Part shown: piece after piece, positions 16,570 through 24,864 of the stretch | Layout of the letters: every line of letters begins with the position of its first letter | Numbering within the stretch: position 1 is the stretch's first letter | Source of the DNA: Streptomyces nigrescens | Lineage (GTDB): Bacteria > Actinomycetota > Actinomycetes > Streptomycetales > Streptomycetaceae | Length of the DNA: 64,000 nucleotides | NCBI GenBank assembly: GCA_024349765.1 | Contig: AP026073.1 | Location: 620,001-684,000 of the forward strand | Direction: 5' to 3' | Translations under genes and position numbers: made by a program | The notes under the pieces: generated by a model | Database searches by the model: none | What the model was told of the DNA's origin: nothing | Seen by the model: the letters and a program-made list of their open reading frames with translations, nothing else

Positions 16570-17753
16570 CGTCCGCTCCGCTCCCCGCGCCCCGGGCCGG
16601 CTGCCCCGAGCAGTTCGCGGTACAGCGCCACGACCGCGGCCGCGGTGCGCCGTACGTCACCGGCCGCCCGGGTGTGCGCCAGGGCCCGGGCGCCCAGTTC
16701 GGTGCGCAGCCGAGGCCGGGTCAGCAGCCCGCGCAGCGCCTGGGCGAGCGCGGCCGGGTCGCCCGCCGGCACCAGGCAGTGCGCCGCGGCGCCCGGCGGC
16801 AGGGCCTCCCGGGCGCCGCCGACGTCGGTGACCACGACGGGCCGGCCGCAGGCCATCGCCTCCAGCGGGGCCAGCGCCATGCCCTCCCAGCGCGACGGCA
16901 GGACGGCCAGATCGGCCGCCCGGTACCAGGGGACGGTGTCCGCGGCGGCGCCCGCGAACCGCACGCCGGGCGGCGCCCCGGTCCGCAGCCGCGCCCGGTC
17001 CGGGCCGTCACCGACCAGCACCAGCACGGCGTCCGGGACCGCGGTGCGCACCGCCGGCCAGGCCCGCAGCAGCGTCCGCTGGTCCTTCTGCGGGCACAGC
17101 CGCCCCACGCACACCACCAGCGGGGCGTCCGGTGCGAGTCCGGCGAGCGCGGGCAGCGAGCGGCGCAGCGCGTGGCGGGCCGCGGCGTCGTCGTACGCGG
17201 GGGAGCAGCGGTGCAGGTCCACGCCGTTGCGGACCACCGCCCACCGGCCGGGCACGCCGGCCGCTTCGCCCCGCCGCCGCTCCGCCTCGCTCACGCACAG
17301 CACCCGGTGCGTCCAGCGCGCGGCGTACCGCTCCCAGCCGACCGCCAGCCGCGCCGCCGTCCCGCCGGCCGCCTCGAAGGACCAGGCGTGCGGCTGATGG
17401 ACCGTCGGGATCCGGCCCCGGACGGCCAGCCGGGCGGCCAGCCCGGCCTTGGCGCTGTGCGTGTGCACGAGGTCCGGGGACAGCCGCCGGATCAGCCGGG
17501 CCAGCCGCCCGGTCTCGCCGGGCAGCGCCGGGCCGGGGGCGCGGCGGGCGGGCCAGGGGGCCACCTCGGCGCCCGCCGCCGCGGCGTCCCGCAGCAGTGC
17601 GCCGTCCGGCGGCGCGGCCACCACGGTCCGCAGGCCCGCGGCGACCTGGGCGCGCACCAGGTCGGCGACGACCCGGGCCACCCCGCCGTCGACGGGCTGG
17701 GAAATGTGGAGCACCGTTGGCCGCTCACGGGACCTCAGCTCTTGCGCCGCCAC
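16566..17753 (-). CDS. GT4-family glycosyltransferase (first gene of EPS operon)
   Basis: The 395-residue enzyme has a GT-B fold with N-terminal HISQPVDGGVARVVADL, HTHSAKAGL, and a C-terminal domain starting VVCVGRLCPQKDQRTLL. Its SRWEGMALAPLEAMACGRP is the EX7E-type donor site. The start is GTG 17753, preceded by AGGGGAG with 7-nt spacing, which argues that this is the first translated gene of the operon. It probably adds an early sugar to the lipid-linked intermediate. Confidence 0.88.
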   Translation of the reverse strand: MAAQELRSRERPTVLHISQPVDGGVARVVADLVRAQVAAGLRTVVAAPPDGALLRDAAAAGAEVAPWPARRAPGPALPGETGRLARLIRRLSPDLVHTHSAKAGLAARLAVRGRIPTVHQPHAWSFEAAGGTAARLAVGWERYAARWTHRVLCVSEAERRRGEAAGVPGRWAVVRNGVDLHRCSPAYDDAAARHALRRSLPALAGLAPDAPLVVCVGRLCPQKDQRTLLRAWPAVRTAVPDAVLVLVGDGPDRARLRTGAPPGVRFAGAAADTVPWYRAADLAVLPSRWEGMALAPLEAMACGRPVVVTDVGGAREALPPGAAAHCLVPAGDPAALAQALRGLLTRPRLRTELGARALAHTRAAGDVRRTAAAVVALYRELLGAAGPGRGERSGR

Positions 17754-17830
17754 GCACCGCTCCCCTGATCACCGGGCCGACAGAACTCTTTTCCGGCGGA
17801 ATTTGCCGTGGAATTCCCGCAGCGCGCCGC

Positions 17831-18001
17831 TCAGCGCCGGGTATCGGTCTGCACGAAGAGCGCGCCGAGCAGATATCCCGGCCGGTGCGCGGAGAAGCGG
17901 AAAGTGAGCCGGTCGCCGCCGGACCGCAGGGCGGCCGGCAGTGCCAAGGCCGCCGGCGCGCATACGAGGCCGCGCCCGGTGCGGTCCGTCGACTTCCGCA
18001 T
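17831..18001 (-). CDS. Possible small protein or leader peptide upstream of EPS operon
   Basis: A 56-codon frame runs from ATG 18001 to TGA at 17831-17833, preceded by AGAGGAAG with good spacing. The product starts MRKSTDRTGRG, then a short hydrophobic stretch (LVCAPAALALPAAL) and a GYLLGALFVQTDTRR tail. It lies 77 bp before the first glycosyltransferase on the same strand and could be a leader peptide or small exported protein. I recognise no family and codon bias is not decisive over so short a frame. The 493-bp gap 17754-18246 otherwise holds the presumed operon promoter and the chaplin upstream region, neither of which I can pinpoint. Confidence 0.3.
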   Translation of the reverse strand: MRKSTDRTGRGLVCAPAALALPAALRSGGDRLTFRFSAHRPGYLLGALFVQTDTRR

Positions 18002-18246
18002 GTCTTCCTCTCCGACTTCTATCAGTCAAACAGGAGAGCACTCTGACAGAAATCATGTTGGAAACCGCGGCAGGCACGCGCGCATCCGGGCCGGCGATCC
18101 CGAACGGCGGAATGACGCACTGAAATGGCGGAACGATCTTTATGCCAATAGGGTTAACCACCTCCTGTAGGGGTGGACGCCCGCGTCTCTGACGTATTTC
18201 GTTCGTTGTGACCGGTGCCCCATTCGCGAACTGAAAGGAGAATGGG

Positions 18247-18597
18247 ATGAAGCGGTTTATCAAGACCGCCGCTATGGCCTCGGCCAGCTGCGCGCTCGTA
18301 CTCAGCGGCGCAGGGATCGCATCCGCCAGCGGGGACGGCCACAACGGCCACAACGGCCGTCACGGCCGCCACCACGGCCACCACCACGGTCGTCACTTCG
18401 AGCGTTACGACCACCGTGGCTTCTACGGCCACCACAGCGGTGCCAACGCCTATGGCTTCGCCGCGGGCTCCCCGGGCATCCTGAGCGGCAACAACGTTCA
18501 GGTGCCGATCAACATCCCGATCAACATCTGCGGCAACAGCCTCAACATCGCCGCGCTGTTGAACCCGGCATTCGGGAACGTCTGCATCAACAGGTGA
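18247..18597 (+). CDS. Short chaplin with histidine-rich spacer
   Basis: The 116-residue secreted protein has a signal peptide (MKRFIKTA, hydrophobic core, cleavage near residue 28) and one chaplin domain at about residues 74-115. The domain begins GSPGILSGNNVQVP, with paired Cys95 and Cys113 in the ICGN and NVCIN contexts. Chaplins are amphipathic, amyloid-forming surface proteins that coat aerial hyphae and spores. Between signal and domain lies an unusual His/Gly spacer (residues 30-63) with 12 histidines. The chaplin repeat itself uses Ile/Asn where Val/His is more common. The start follows GAAAGGAG at 18232-18239. It is a lone short chaplin beside the polysaccharide operon. Confidence 0.93.
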   Translation: MKRFIKTAAMASASCALVLSGAGIASASGDGHNGHNGRHGRHHGHHHGRHFERYDHRGFYGHHSGANAYGFAAGSPGILSGNNVQVPINIPINICGNSLNIAALLNPAFGNVCINR

Positions 18598-18764
18598 CCC
18601 GACCGCCGGTCCGTACGGACCTCGGACCGGCACCGGGTCGTGGTGTAGTCGGCGGATCTCCCCTGACTTCGGTCTGGGGTGGTCCGCCACTCCGCCTCTC
18701 CACCGTCCGCCCGCCCGCCCGACCTGCGTCGGCGTCCTCGGGGGCACCGGCGATACTTGACCGC

Positions 18765-19625
18765 ATGGCGAAGAGCAGGCGCGGGCGCGGCGGCGTGGAG
18801 ACCGTCACCGAGACGGTGGACGGCGGGCTCGCCGAGCTGCGGCCCGACCGGGACCGGCCGCGCGGCTGGACCCTGCTCCTCGACGGCGCCCCGCAGTCCC
18901 ACGTGGACCTCGACGACCCCCGGCGCCTGGACTTCTCGTACCAGCGGCGGCTCGGTCACATCGCCGACCTCGCCGGACCGCCCGGACAGCCACTGCGCGT
19001 CGTCCACCTGGGCGGCGGCGCACTGACCCTCGCCCGCTACGTCGCCGCGACCCGCCCGCGCTCGACCCAGCAGGCCGTGGAGATCGACACCCCGCTGGTG
19101 GAGTTCGTCCGCCGGCAGCTGCCGTGGGACCGCACCTGGCGGATACGGATACGCGGCGGCGACGCCCGCGCGGGCCTGGCCAAGGTCCCGGACGGCTGGG
19201 CCGACCTGGTCATCGCCGACGTCTTCCGCGGGGCCCGCACCCCGGCGCACCTGACCAGCACCGAGTTCGTCGCGGACGTCCGGCGAGCGCTGCGCCCCGG
19301 CGGCCATTACGCGGCGAACCTCGCCGACGGCCCGCCGCTTTCCTTCCTGCGCGGCCAGATAGCCACCGTCCACACGGTCTTCCCCGAGCTCTGCCTGATC
19401 GCCGACCCCGCGGTGCTGCGCGGCAAGCGCTTCGGCAACGCCGTCCTGCTGGCCGCCGACACCGCCCTCCCGGTCGCCGAGCTGACCCGCCGCGCGGCCA
19501 CCGACCCGCAGACCGGCCGGGTCGAACACGGCAGGGCGCTGGCCGACTTCACCGGCGGCGCGGCCCCGGTCACCGACGCCACGGCCGTCGCGTCCCCGGC
19601 CCCGCCGGCCGGCACGTTCGCCTGA
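18765..19625 (+). CDS. Spermidine synthase-like / SAM-dependent methyltransferase fold protein
   Basis: The 286-residue soluble protein has a Rossmann methyltransferase core of the spermidine synthase type. VVHLGGGALTLARYVAATR is the nucleotide-binding motif, followed by AVEIDTPLVEFVR, VIADVFRG and a LRPGGHYAANL strand. The characteristic aminopropyltransferase acidic residues are not obvious, so many such actinomycete proteins may be diverged methyltransferases. The start ATG 18765 has no ribosome site but is preceded by GATACTT, suggesting a leaderless transcript. Upstream (18598-18764) is plain intergenic sequence. Confidence 0.78.
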   Translation: MAKSRRGRGGVETVTETVDGGLAELRPDRDRPRGWTLLLDGAPQSHVDLDDPRRLDFSYQRRLGHIADLAGPPGQPLRVVHLGGGALTLARYVAATRPRSTQQAVEIDTPLVEFVRRQLPWDRTWRIRIRGGDARAGLAKVPDGWADLVIADVFRGARTPAHLTSTEFVADVRRALRPGGHYAANLADGPPLSFLRGQIATVHTVFPELCLIADPAVLRGKRFGNAVLLAADTALPVAELTRRAATDPQTGRVEHGRALADFTGGAAPVTDATAVASPAPPAGTFA

Positions 19626-19658
19626 GGGGCGCGTGCCGGCGGTGCCCGCCGGGACGGC

Positions 19659-20228
19659 TCACGTCGCGTTGTTGCTGGTCTCCACCGTCGGCGGATGGCC
19701 GTTCCAGGTGCAGATCACCGAGGTGTGCCCGCCGCCGCCCGTGAAGTCCACCCGGATCCACCCCTGCTGCTTCCACACCTGCATCTCCCAGCCCGAGTTC
19801 GGCGTCGCCGACACCAACTCGGCCGCGGAGCCGCCCAGATCGAAGACCACCCGGCCGCCCGAGGTGGCGTAGCTCTTGACCCGGCCGTCGGAGGCGCCGT
19901 ACGGGCCGCCCGGCGCCGTGGTGGGCGGGCGTTGCGAGCGGGTGCCGCCGGTGTGCGAGGGCGCGGCCGACGGGCCGGTGGTGGACGGCCGGTGCGAGGC
20001 CGGGGCGGACGGTTTGGGGCGGTGGGTGGAGGAGGCGCGGGGCGTCCCGTCGCCGTCGGCCTGCGCCCCCGAGGAGGACACCTGGTCGGAAAGGGGCAGC
20101 GCGCGCGGCGCGTCGTAGGCGGTGCCGGACAGCACGGTGTGCACGCCGAACCACGACAGCGTGACCGCGGCGCCGGTCGCCAGCGTCCAGGCCGCCGCGT
20201 GAACCAGTCCTCGTTGCATCCGGCTCAT
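19659..20228 (-). CDS. Membrane-anchored, secreted-domain protein of unknown function
   Basis: The 189-residue protein has an N-terminal anchor or signal (GLVHAAAWTLATGAAVTLSWFGV). A Ser/Pro/Thr/His-rich linker (about residues 50-110) and a compact C-terminal domain follow, around GGRVVFDLGGSAAELV, SGWEMQVWKQQGWIRVDF and SVICTWNGHPP. I do not recognise the fold. It is divergent from the response-regulator gene. In actinomycetes such anchored proteins often accompany two-component systems as sensors or accessory factors (inference). ATG 20228 or ATG 20219 could be the start; neither has a strong ribosome site. Confidence 0.72.
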   Translation of the reverse strand: MSRMQRGLVHAAAWTLATGAAVTLSWFGVHTVLSGTAYDAPRALPLSDQVSSSGAQADGDGTPRASSTHRPKPSAPASHRPSTTGPSAAPSHTGGTRSQRPPTTAPGGPYGASDGRVKSYATSGGRVVFDLGGSAAELVSATPNSGWEMQVWKQQGWIRVDFTGGGGHTSVICTWNGHPPTVETSNNAT

Positions 20229-20337
20229 ACTGCACCACCGGACACCCCCGTCGCAGCCCGCGAGAGTGGGTGGAACGCACCGCTCCGGCGTCAACCTCCG
20301 GTAAAGAACCTCCCTCCGATGGCGTACGGTGCCGCCC

Positions 20338-21030
20338 ATGGCACGTGTGCTCGTGGTCGAGGACGACCAGTTCGTACGCTCGGCCCTCATCCGGCATCTG
20401 ACCGAGGCGGCCCATACGGTACGCAGCGTCGGGACCGCCCTGGAGGCGCTGCGCGAGGTGGCGCACGTCGGTTTCGACGTGGTCATCCTCGACCTGGGCC
20501 TGCCCGACCTGGACGGCGGCGAGGCGCTGAAGATGCTGCGCGGCATCACCGACGTCCCGGTGATCATCGCCACCGCCCGGGACGACGAGGCCGACATCGT
20601 GCGGCTGTTGAACGACGGCGCCGACGACTACCTCACCAAGCCGTTCTCCGTCGAGCACCTCTCGGCGCGGATGGCGGCCGTGCTGCGCCGCTCCCGGGCC
20701 GGTGCGGCCGGCGCGGAACCCCCCTCACGAGTGATCCGGGTCGGCGGGCTGTCCATCGACCCGCTGCGCCGTCAGGCCGAGCTCGACGGTGCCCCGCTGG
20801 ACCTCACCCGCCGGGAGTTCGACCTGCTGGCGTTCCTCGCCGGGCGGCCGGGCGTCGTCGTCCCCCGCAAGGAACTGCTCGCCGAGGTCTGGCAGCAGTC
20901 CTACGGCGACGACCAGACCATCGACGTCCATCTGTCCTGGCTCCGCCGGAAATTGGGGGAAACCGCGGCGAAGCCCCGTTATCTGCACACCCTGCGGGGT
21001 GTCGGTGTGAAGCTGGAGCCACCGCGATGA
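20338..21030 (+). CDS. Response regulator, OmpR/PhoB family
   Basis: The 230-residue protein has a receiver domain (VLVVEDD acidic pair, phosphoacceptor Asp in VILDLGLPD, conserved Thr in IIATAR and Lys in LTKPF). A C-terminal winged helix follows (DLTRREFDLLAFLAGRPGVV, TIDVHLSWLRRKLGE). It is phosphorylated by the histidine kinase encoded 13 bp downstream. The start is ATG 20338; TACGGT at 20325-20330 lies 7 nt before it, consistent with a leaderless mRNA. The target is unknown; the adjacent anchored protein and downstream chitinase are candidates by position only. Confidence 0.93.
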   Translation: MARVLVVEDDQFVRSALIRHLTEAAHTVRSVGTALEALREVAHVGFDVVILDLGLPDLDGGEALKMLRGITDVPVIIATARDDEADIVRLLNDGADDYLTKPFSVEHLSARMAAVLRRSRAGAAGAEPPSRVIRVGGLSIDPLRRQAELDGAPLDLTRREFDLLAFLAGRPGVVVPRKELLAEVWQQSYGDDQTIDVHLSWLRRKLGETAAKPRYLHTLRGVGVKLEPPR

Positions 21031-21043
21031 AGGGCCGTGCGCT

Positions 21044-22447
21044 GTGAGGTGGGCCCTGGTCAAGGTGGCGCTGGCGGTCACCACGATGGTCGTGGTGGCG
21101 TTCGCCGTGCCCCTCGGACTCGTCGTCAAGGAGATGGCCAGCGACCGCGCGTACTCCAACGCCGAGCGGCAGGCCGCCACGATCGGCCCGGTGCTGGCCA
21201 TCACCACCGACCGCACCCAGCTGGAACGGGCCGTGGCCAGCGCCGAGACCGGCCCCGGCGGACGCATCGGTGTCCACGTCCCGGCGAACGGCAAGAACGG
21301 CAGGCCCGCCGAAATAGGCACCCGGCGCGCCGCCCCCGCGGACGTGGCCGCCGCCGTCAAACTCGGCCGGGCCTCCATCTCCCCGGTCCCCGGCGGCACT
21401 TCCCTGCTCCAGCCGACCGCCGTGGCCTCCGGCATCGCCGTCGTCGAGGTGTTCGTCCCGGACGACGCGCTCACCAACGGCGTCACCACCTCCTGGGTCG
21501 TGCTGGCCGGCGTCGGCCTGGCGCTGGTCATCGGCTCGGTCGCGGTCGCCGACCGGCTCGGCACCCGGATGGTGCGCCCCGCCGAACGGCTCGCCGGCGC
21601 CGCCCACGACCTCGGCCACGGCCAACTCGGCGTCCGCGTCCAGGAGGACGGCCCCAAGGAACTGCGGGCCGCCGCCACCGCCTTCAACTCCATGGCCGAC
21701 CAGGTCGTCCAGCTGCTCGCCAACGAACGCGAACTGGCCGCCGACCTCTCGCACCGGCTGCGCACCCCGCTCACCGTCCTCCGGCTCAACGCCGCCTCCC
21801 TCGGCGACACCCCGGCCGCCGAACAGACCCGCTCCGCCGTCGCCCAACTGGAGCGCGAGGTCGACCAGATCATCCGCACCGCCCGGGAACAGAAGGCACA
21901 CACCCAGCAGGCGGCGGCCGCGGCCGGCTGCGACGCCGCCGAGGTGATCCGCGAGCGGATGGCCTTCTGGTCCGCGCTCGCCGAGGACCAGGGACGCACC
22001 GCCCGCGTGGCCGGCGCCGACCGCCCGGTCCGCGTGCCGGTCGCCCGCCCCGAACTCGCCGCCGCCCTCGACGCGATGCTCGGCAACGTCTTCCGGCACA
22101 CCCCCGAGGGCACCGCCTTCGCTGTCGACGTCCACAACGCCGAGGACGCGGTGATCGTGCTGGTCTCGGACGCCGGCCCGGGCATCGCCGACCCCGAGGC
22201 GGCACTGCGCCGCGGCCACGGCGGAGGCGGTGAGGGCTCCACCGGGCTCGGGCTGGACATCGTCCGCCGGCTGGCCGAATCCACCGGCGGTGACGTCCGC
22301 ATCGGCCGCTCCGTCCTCGGCGGCACCGAGGTGCGCGTCTGGCTCGCCCTGGACGGCCGGCGGGGCCCGCGCGGCACCCGCCGCGGCCACCGGCTGCGCC
22401 GCACGCTGCGCACCCGCGGCCGGCGGCCCGCCCGCACCGCCTCCTGA
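21044..22447 (+). CDS. Sensor histidine kinase
   Basis: The 467-residue membrane kinase has an N-terminal transmembrane helix, an extracytoplasmic sensor loop (about residues 30-145), and a second helix (SWVVLAGVGLALVIGSVAVA). A HAMP region follows, then the phosphoacceptor H-box ADLSHRLRTPLTVLRLNA and an ATPase domain with an N-box (MLGNVFRHTP), VSDAGPGI and GLGLDIVRRLAE. The last 35 residues are very Arg-rich. The GTG start lies 13 bp after the regulator stop, so the two are cotranscribed. Confidence 0.93.
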   Translation: MRWALVKVALAVTTMVVVAFAVPLGLVVKEMASDRAYSNAERQAATIGPVLAITTDRTQLERAVASAETGPGGRIGVHVPANGKNGRPAEIGTRRAAPADVAAAVKLGRASISPVPGGTSLLQPTAVASGIAVVEVFVPDDALTNGVTTSWVVLAGVGLALVIGSVAVADRLGTRMVRPAERLAGAAHDLGHGQLGVRVQEDGPKELRAAATAFNSMADQVVQLLANERELAADLSHRLRTPLTVLRLNAASLGDTPAAEQTRSAVAQLEREVDQIIRTAREQKAHTQQAAAAAGCDAAEVIRERMAFWSALAEDQGRTARVAGADRPVRVPVARPELAAALDAMLGNVFRHTPEGTAFAVDVHNAEDAVIVLVSDAGPGIADPEAALRRGHGGGGEGSTGLGLDIVRRLAESTGGDVRIGRSVLGGTEVRVWLALDGRRGPRGTRRGHRLRRTLRTRGRRPARTAS

Positions 22448-22473
22448 GCGTCCGTCACCGGGCATAGGCCGGG

Positions 22474-22485
22474 GGTCTTAACCAC
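22474..22485. promoter_or_regulatory. DasR (dre)-like operator upstream of chitinase
   Basis: GGTCTTAACCAC matches 10 of 12 bases of the central part of the DasR-responsive element (GGTCTAGACCAC). It lies 148 bp upstream of the GH18 chitinase start, just after the kinase gene. DasR is the GntR-type repressor that links chitin and GlcNAc use to development in Streptomyces. The match is by eye against a remembered consensus. Confidence 0.5.
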
Positions 22486-22632
22486 CGCCTTCCGCTTCCT
22501 TAAGGCCGCCATAATTCCGCCAACGTCCGTACGGATCCCGGCATTTGTCCGTTTCGCTGTCGCTAGCGTGCGAGGCACACCGACTTCCCCCGGTGCACCA
22601 GCCACCCCCCACGTGACGACAGGCAGGCCCCG

Positions 22633-23676
22633 ATGAGTTCCTCCGCACACCGCCGGCGCAAGAGCCGCACCAGCAAGCTGATCCTCACCGGCGCGGCCGC
22701 CGCGGTCGCGGCCGGCGGCGCGTTCGCCGTCGCCGGCTCCGCGCTCGCCGACAAGGCACCGCGCACCCCCCGCACCAAGGCCGCGGCCGGCTTCGCCCCG
22801 TACGTCGACACCTCCCTCTTCCCCGCCTACGACCTGACCGGCACCGCGCGGAAGACCGGCGTGAAGAACTTCAACCTGGCCTTCATCACCTCCGGCGGCG
22901 GATGTACGCCGAAGTGGGGCGGCGCGGTGGACCTCGGCAACGACCCGGTGGCCAAGCAGATACCCGCGCTGCGCAAGGCCGGCGGCGACGTCCGGGTCTC
23001 CTTCGGCGGCGCCAACGGCTCTGAGCTCGGCGTCGCCTGCAGCTCCGCCGACCAGCTGGCCGCCGCGTACGGCAAGGTCATCGACCAGTTCAAGCTCACC
23101 CGGGTCGACTTCGACATCGAGGGCGGCGCGCTGCCCGACACCGCCGCCAACACCCGTCGCGCCCAGGCCGTCGCGCGCCTCCAGAAGAGCCACCCGGGCC
23201 TCGACGTCTCCTTCACCCTGCCGGTCATGCCCGAGGGCCTGACCCAGGACGGCGTGAACCTGGTCGCCGACGCCAAGAAGAACGGCGTGAAGATCTCCGC
23301 CGTCAACATCATGGCGATGGACTACGGCTCCTCCTACAACGGCGACATGGGCACCTACGCCACCCAGGCCGCCACCGCCACCCAGGGCCAGCTCAAGAAG
23401 GCCCTCGGCCTGAGCGACGCGGCCGCCTGGAAGACCGTCGCGGTGACCCCGATGATCGGCGTCAACGACGTCCAGAGCGAGGTCTTCAAGACCGACGACG
23501 CCACCCAGCTGGTGACGTTCGCCAAGAGCAAGCACCTGGGCTGGCTGTCGATGTGGTCCGCGACCCGCGACCAGGCCTGCGCCGGCGGCACGTCGAACTC
23601 CGCCCAGCCGACCTGCAGTTCCATCGACCAGCGCCCGCTGGACTTCACCAAGGCCTTCGGCGCGTACACCGGCTGA
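22633..23676 (+). CDS. Secreted chitinase, glycoside hydrolase family 18
   Basis: The 347-residue extracellular enzyme has a twin-basic signal peptide (RRRKSRTSK, hydrophobic Ala-rich core, cleavage after Ala39) and a single GH18 catalytic domain. The DxDxE motif is complete in RVDFDIEGG, with Glu163 as the acid. The earlier VSFGGANG and later NIMAMDYG strands are also GH18 signatures. No carbohydrate-binding or fibronectin module is attached, so this is a compact chitinase. Regulation by DasR is suggested by the palindrome at 22474. It lies downstream of the two-component genes but has its own 185-bp leader region. Confidence 0.93.
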   Translation: MSSSAHRRRKSRTSKLILTGAAAAVAAGGAFAVAGSALADKAPRTPRTKAAAGFAPYVDTSLFPAYDLTGTARKTGVKNFNLAFITSGGGCTPKWGGAVDLGNDPVAKQIPALRKAGGDVRVSFGGANGSELGVACSSADQLAAAYGKVIDQFKLTRVDFDIEGGALPDTAANTRRAQAVARLQKSHPGLDVSFTLPVMPEGLTQDGVNLVADAKKNGVKISAVNIMAMDYGSSYNGDMGTYATQAATATQGQLKKALGLSDAAAWKTVAVTPMIGVNDVQSEVFKTDDATQLVTFAKSKHLGWLSMWSATRDQACAGGTSNSAQPTCSSIDQRPLDFTKAFGAYTG

Positions 23677-23769
23677 CCCCCACCGGCGGTCCGGCCCCCA
23701 ACCGGGGCGGACCACCGTCCCACGGGGGCGTCCCCGTAAATCCCGCCGGGCTGACGGAGGAGACGCCCC

Positions 23770-24705
23770 TCACGCGGGGCGCAGCGGGCCTCCCCCCACC
23801 CGCTGCGCCCCGCCCCGTACCGCCTCCCGGAAGGCGATCGGGGTGCGGCCCGTCCGGCGCTGGAAGAACTTGCTGAAGTTCGTGGCGTCGGCGAAGCCCA
23901 GCCGGTCCGCGATCCGGGCCGCGGACTGGTCGCCGTGCGCCAGCAGCCGCTTGGCCTCCAGCACCACCCGGCGGTCGATGAACTCCTTCGCCCCGACCCC
24001 GGCGGTGGCCTCGGTGGCCCGGGACAGGGTGCGCGGCGCGTACCCCAGCGCACGGGCGTAGTCGCCGACCCGGCGGCTGCGGGTGAAGCCCCGCTCCACC
24101 GCGTCCCGGAACCGCAGATACGTCTCGCCCGCCGGGCAGCTCCCCGCGTCCCCGCCCGCCCCGTCCGGATGCGCGGCCCGCAGCACCAGTACGGCCAGCA
24201 GATGCCGCAGCACCTCCAGATGGATCTCCAGCGGCAGCCCGCCCAGCGCACCGAACTCCTGGTGCAGCTGGCCCATCGCCTCGGCCACCCGGCGCGCCGC
24301 CGCGCCCCGCGGATGCCGTACGGGCGGCCCGTACCAGTCCTCGATCCGGGCCGCGGCCGCGGTCGCCGGGTCCAGGAAACCCGCCTCGAAGAGCACCAGC
24401 CGCCCCTCCGCGCCCGTGAGATCGCCGAAGTGCTGCACCTGCCCGGGGCGCGACCACAGCAGGTCGCCCGGTGCCAGCGGGTGCTCGCGGAAGTCGACGC
24501 TGTGCACCAGCCGGCCGCGGTCGAGCAGCAGCAGGTGGTGGAAGCCGGGCCGGTGCGGGGTGGACAGCTGGCAGGCGTCCGCCCGCTCCCGCAGCTCGGC
24601 GAGGGTCAGCACCTCCACGCCCGACGGCCGCCCGGCCGGCGCGAAAAACGCCACCTCCCGGATCTCCGGAACCGGCTCCTCGCCCCCCTGTCGCTTTCTG
24701 ACCAT
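23770..24705 (-). CDS. AraC-family transcriptional regulator
   Basis: The 311-residue protein has an N-terminal cupin-like sensor (HHLLLLDRGRLVHSVDF, PLAPGDLLWSRPGQVQ) and a C-terminal AraC double HTH. The second helix-turn-helix reads AARIADRLGFADATNFSKFFQRRTGRTP. ATG 24705 is preceded by GGAGGGA; an open frame continues upstream without support. It is divergent from the NmrA-like reductase at 24865 and is the likely controller of that gene. Confidence 0.9.
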   Translation of the reverse strand: MVRKRQGGEEPVPEIREVAFFAPAGRPSGVEVLTLAELRERADACQLSTPHRPGFHHLLLLDRGRLVHSVDFREHPLAPGDLLWSRPGQVQHFGDLTGAEGRLVLFEAGFLDPATAAAARIEDWYGPPVRHPRGAAARRVAEAMGQLHQEFGALGGLPLEIHLEVLRHLLAVLVLRAAHPDGAGGDAGSCPAGETYLRFRDAVERGFTRSRRVGDYARALGYAPRTLSRATEATAGVGAKEFIDRRVVLEAKRLLAHGDQSAARIADRLGFADATNFSKFFQRRTGRTPIAFREAVRGGAQRVGGGPLRPA

Positions 24706-24864
24706 GCCCGGTCCCTCCGCTACCCCGAAAACTCCCGTTGGTGGCCCTAGCGTAGGAGACGTCAGCGAGACCGCTGACCGAAAACGGAAGTCCGCACCCG
24801 GACCCACCGGCCACCCCGTACGACCGGCCCACCCCGGTCACACCGCACAGCTGGGAGATCCACC

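Noticed and set aside
18053-18123. Micro-ORF starting MLETAAGTRASG upstream of the chaplin, considered as a peptide precursor
   Set aside because: Only 22 codons from the ATG, no ribosome site at proper distance and no maturation genes nearby.
18100-18246. Sigma-BldN promoter for the chaplin
   Set aside because: No pair resembling CGTAAC and CGTTGA with 16-bp spacing was found.
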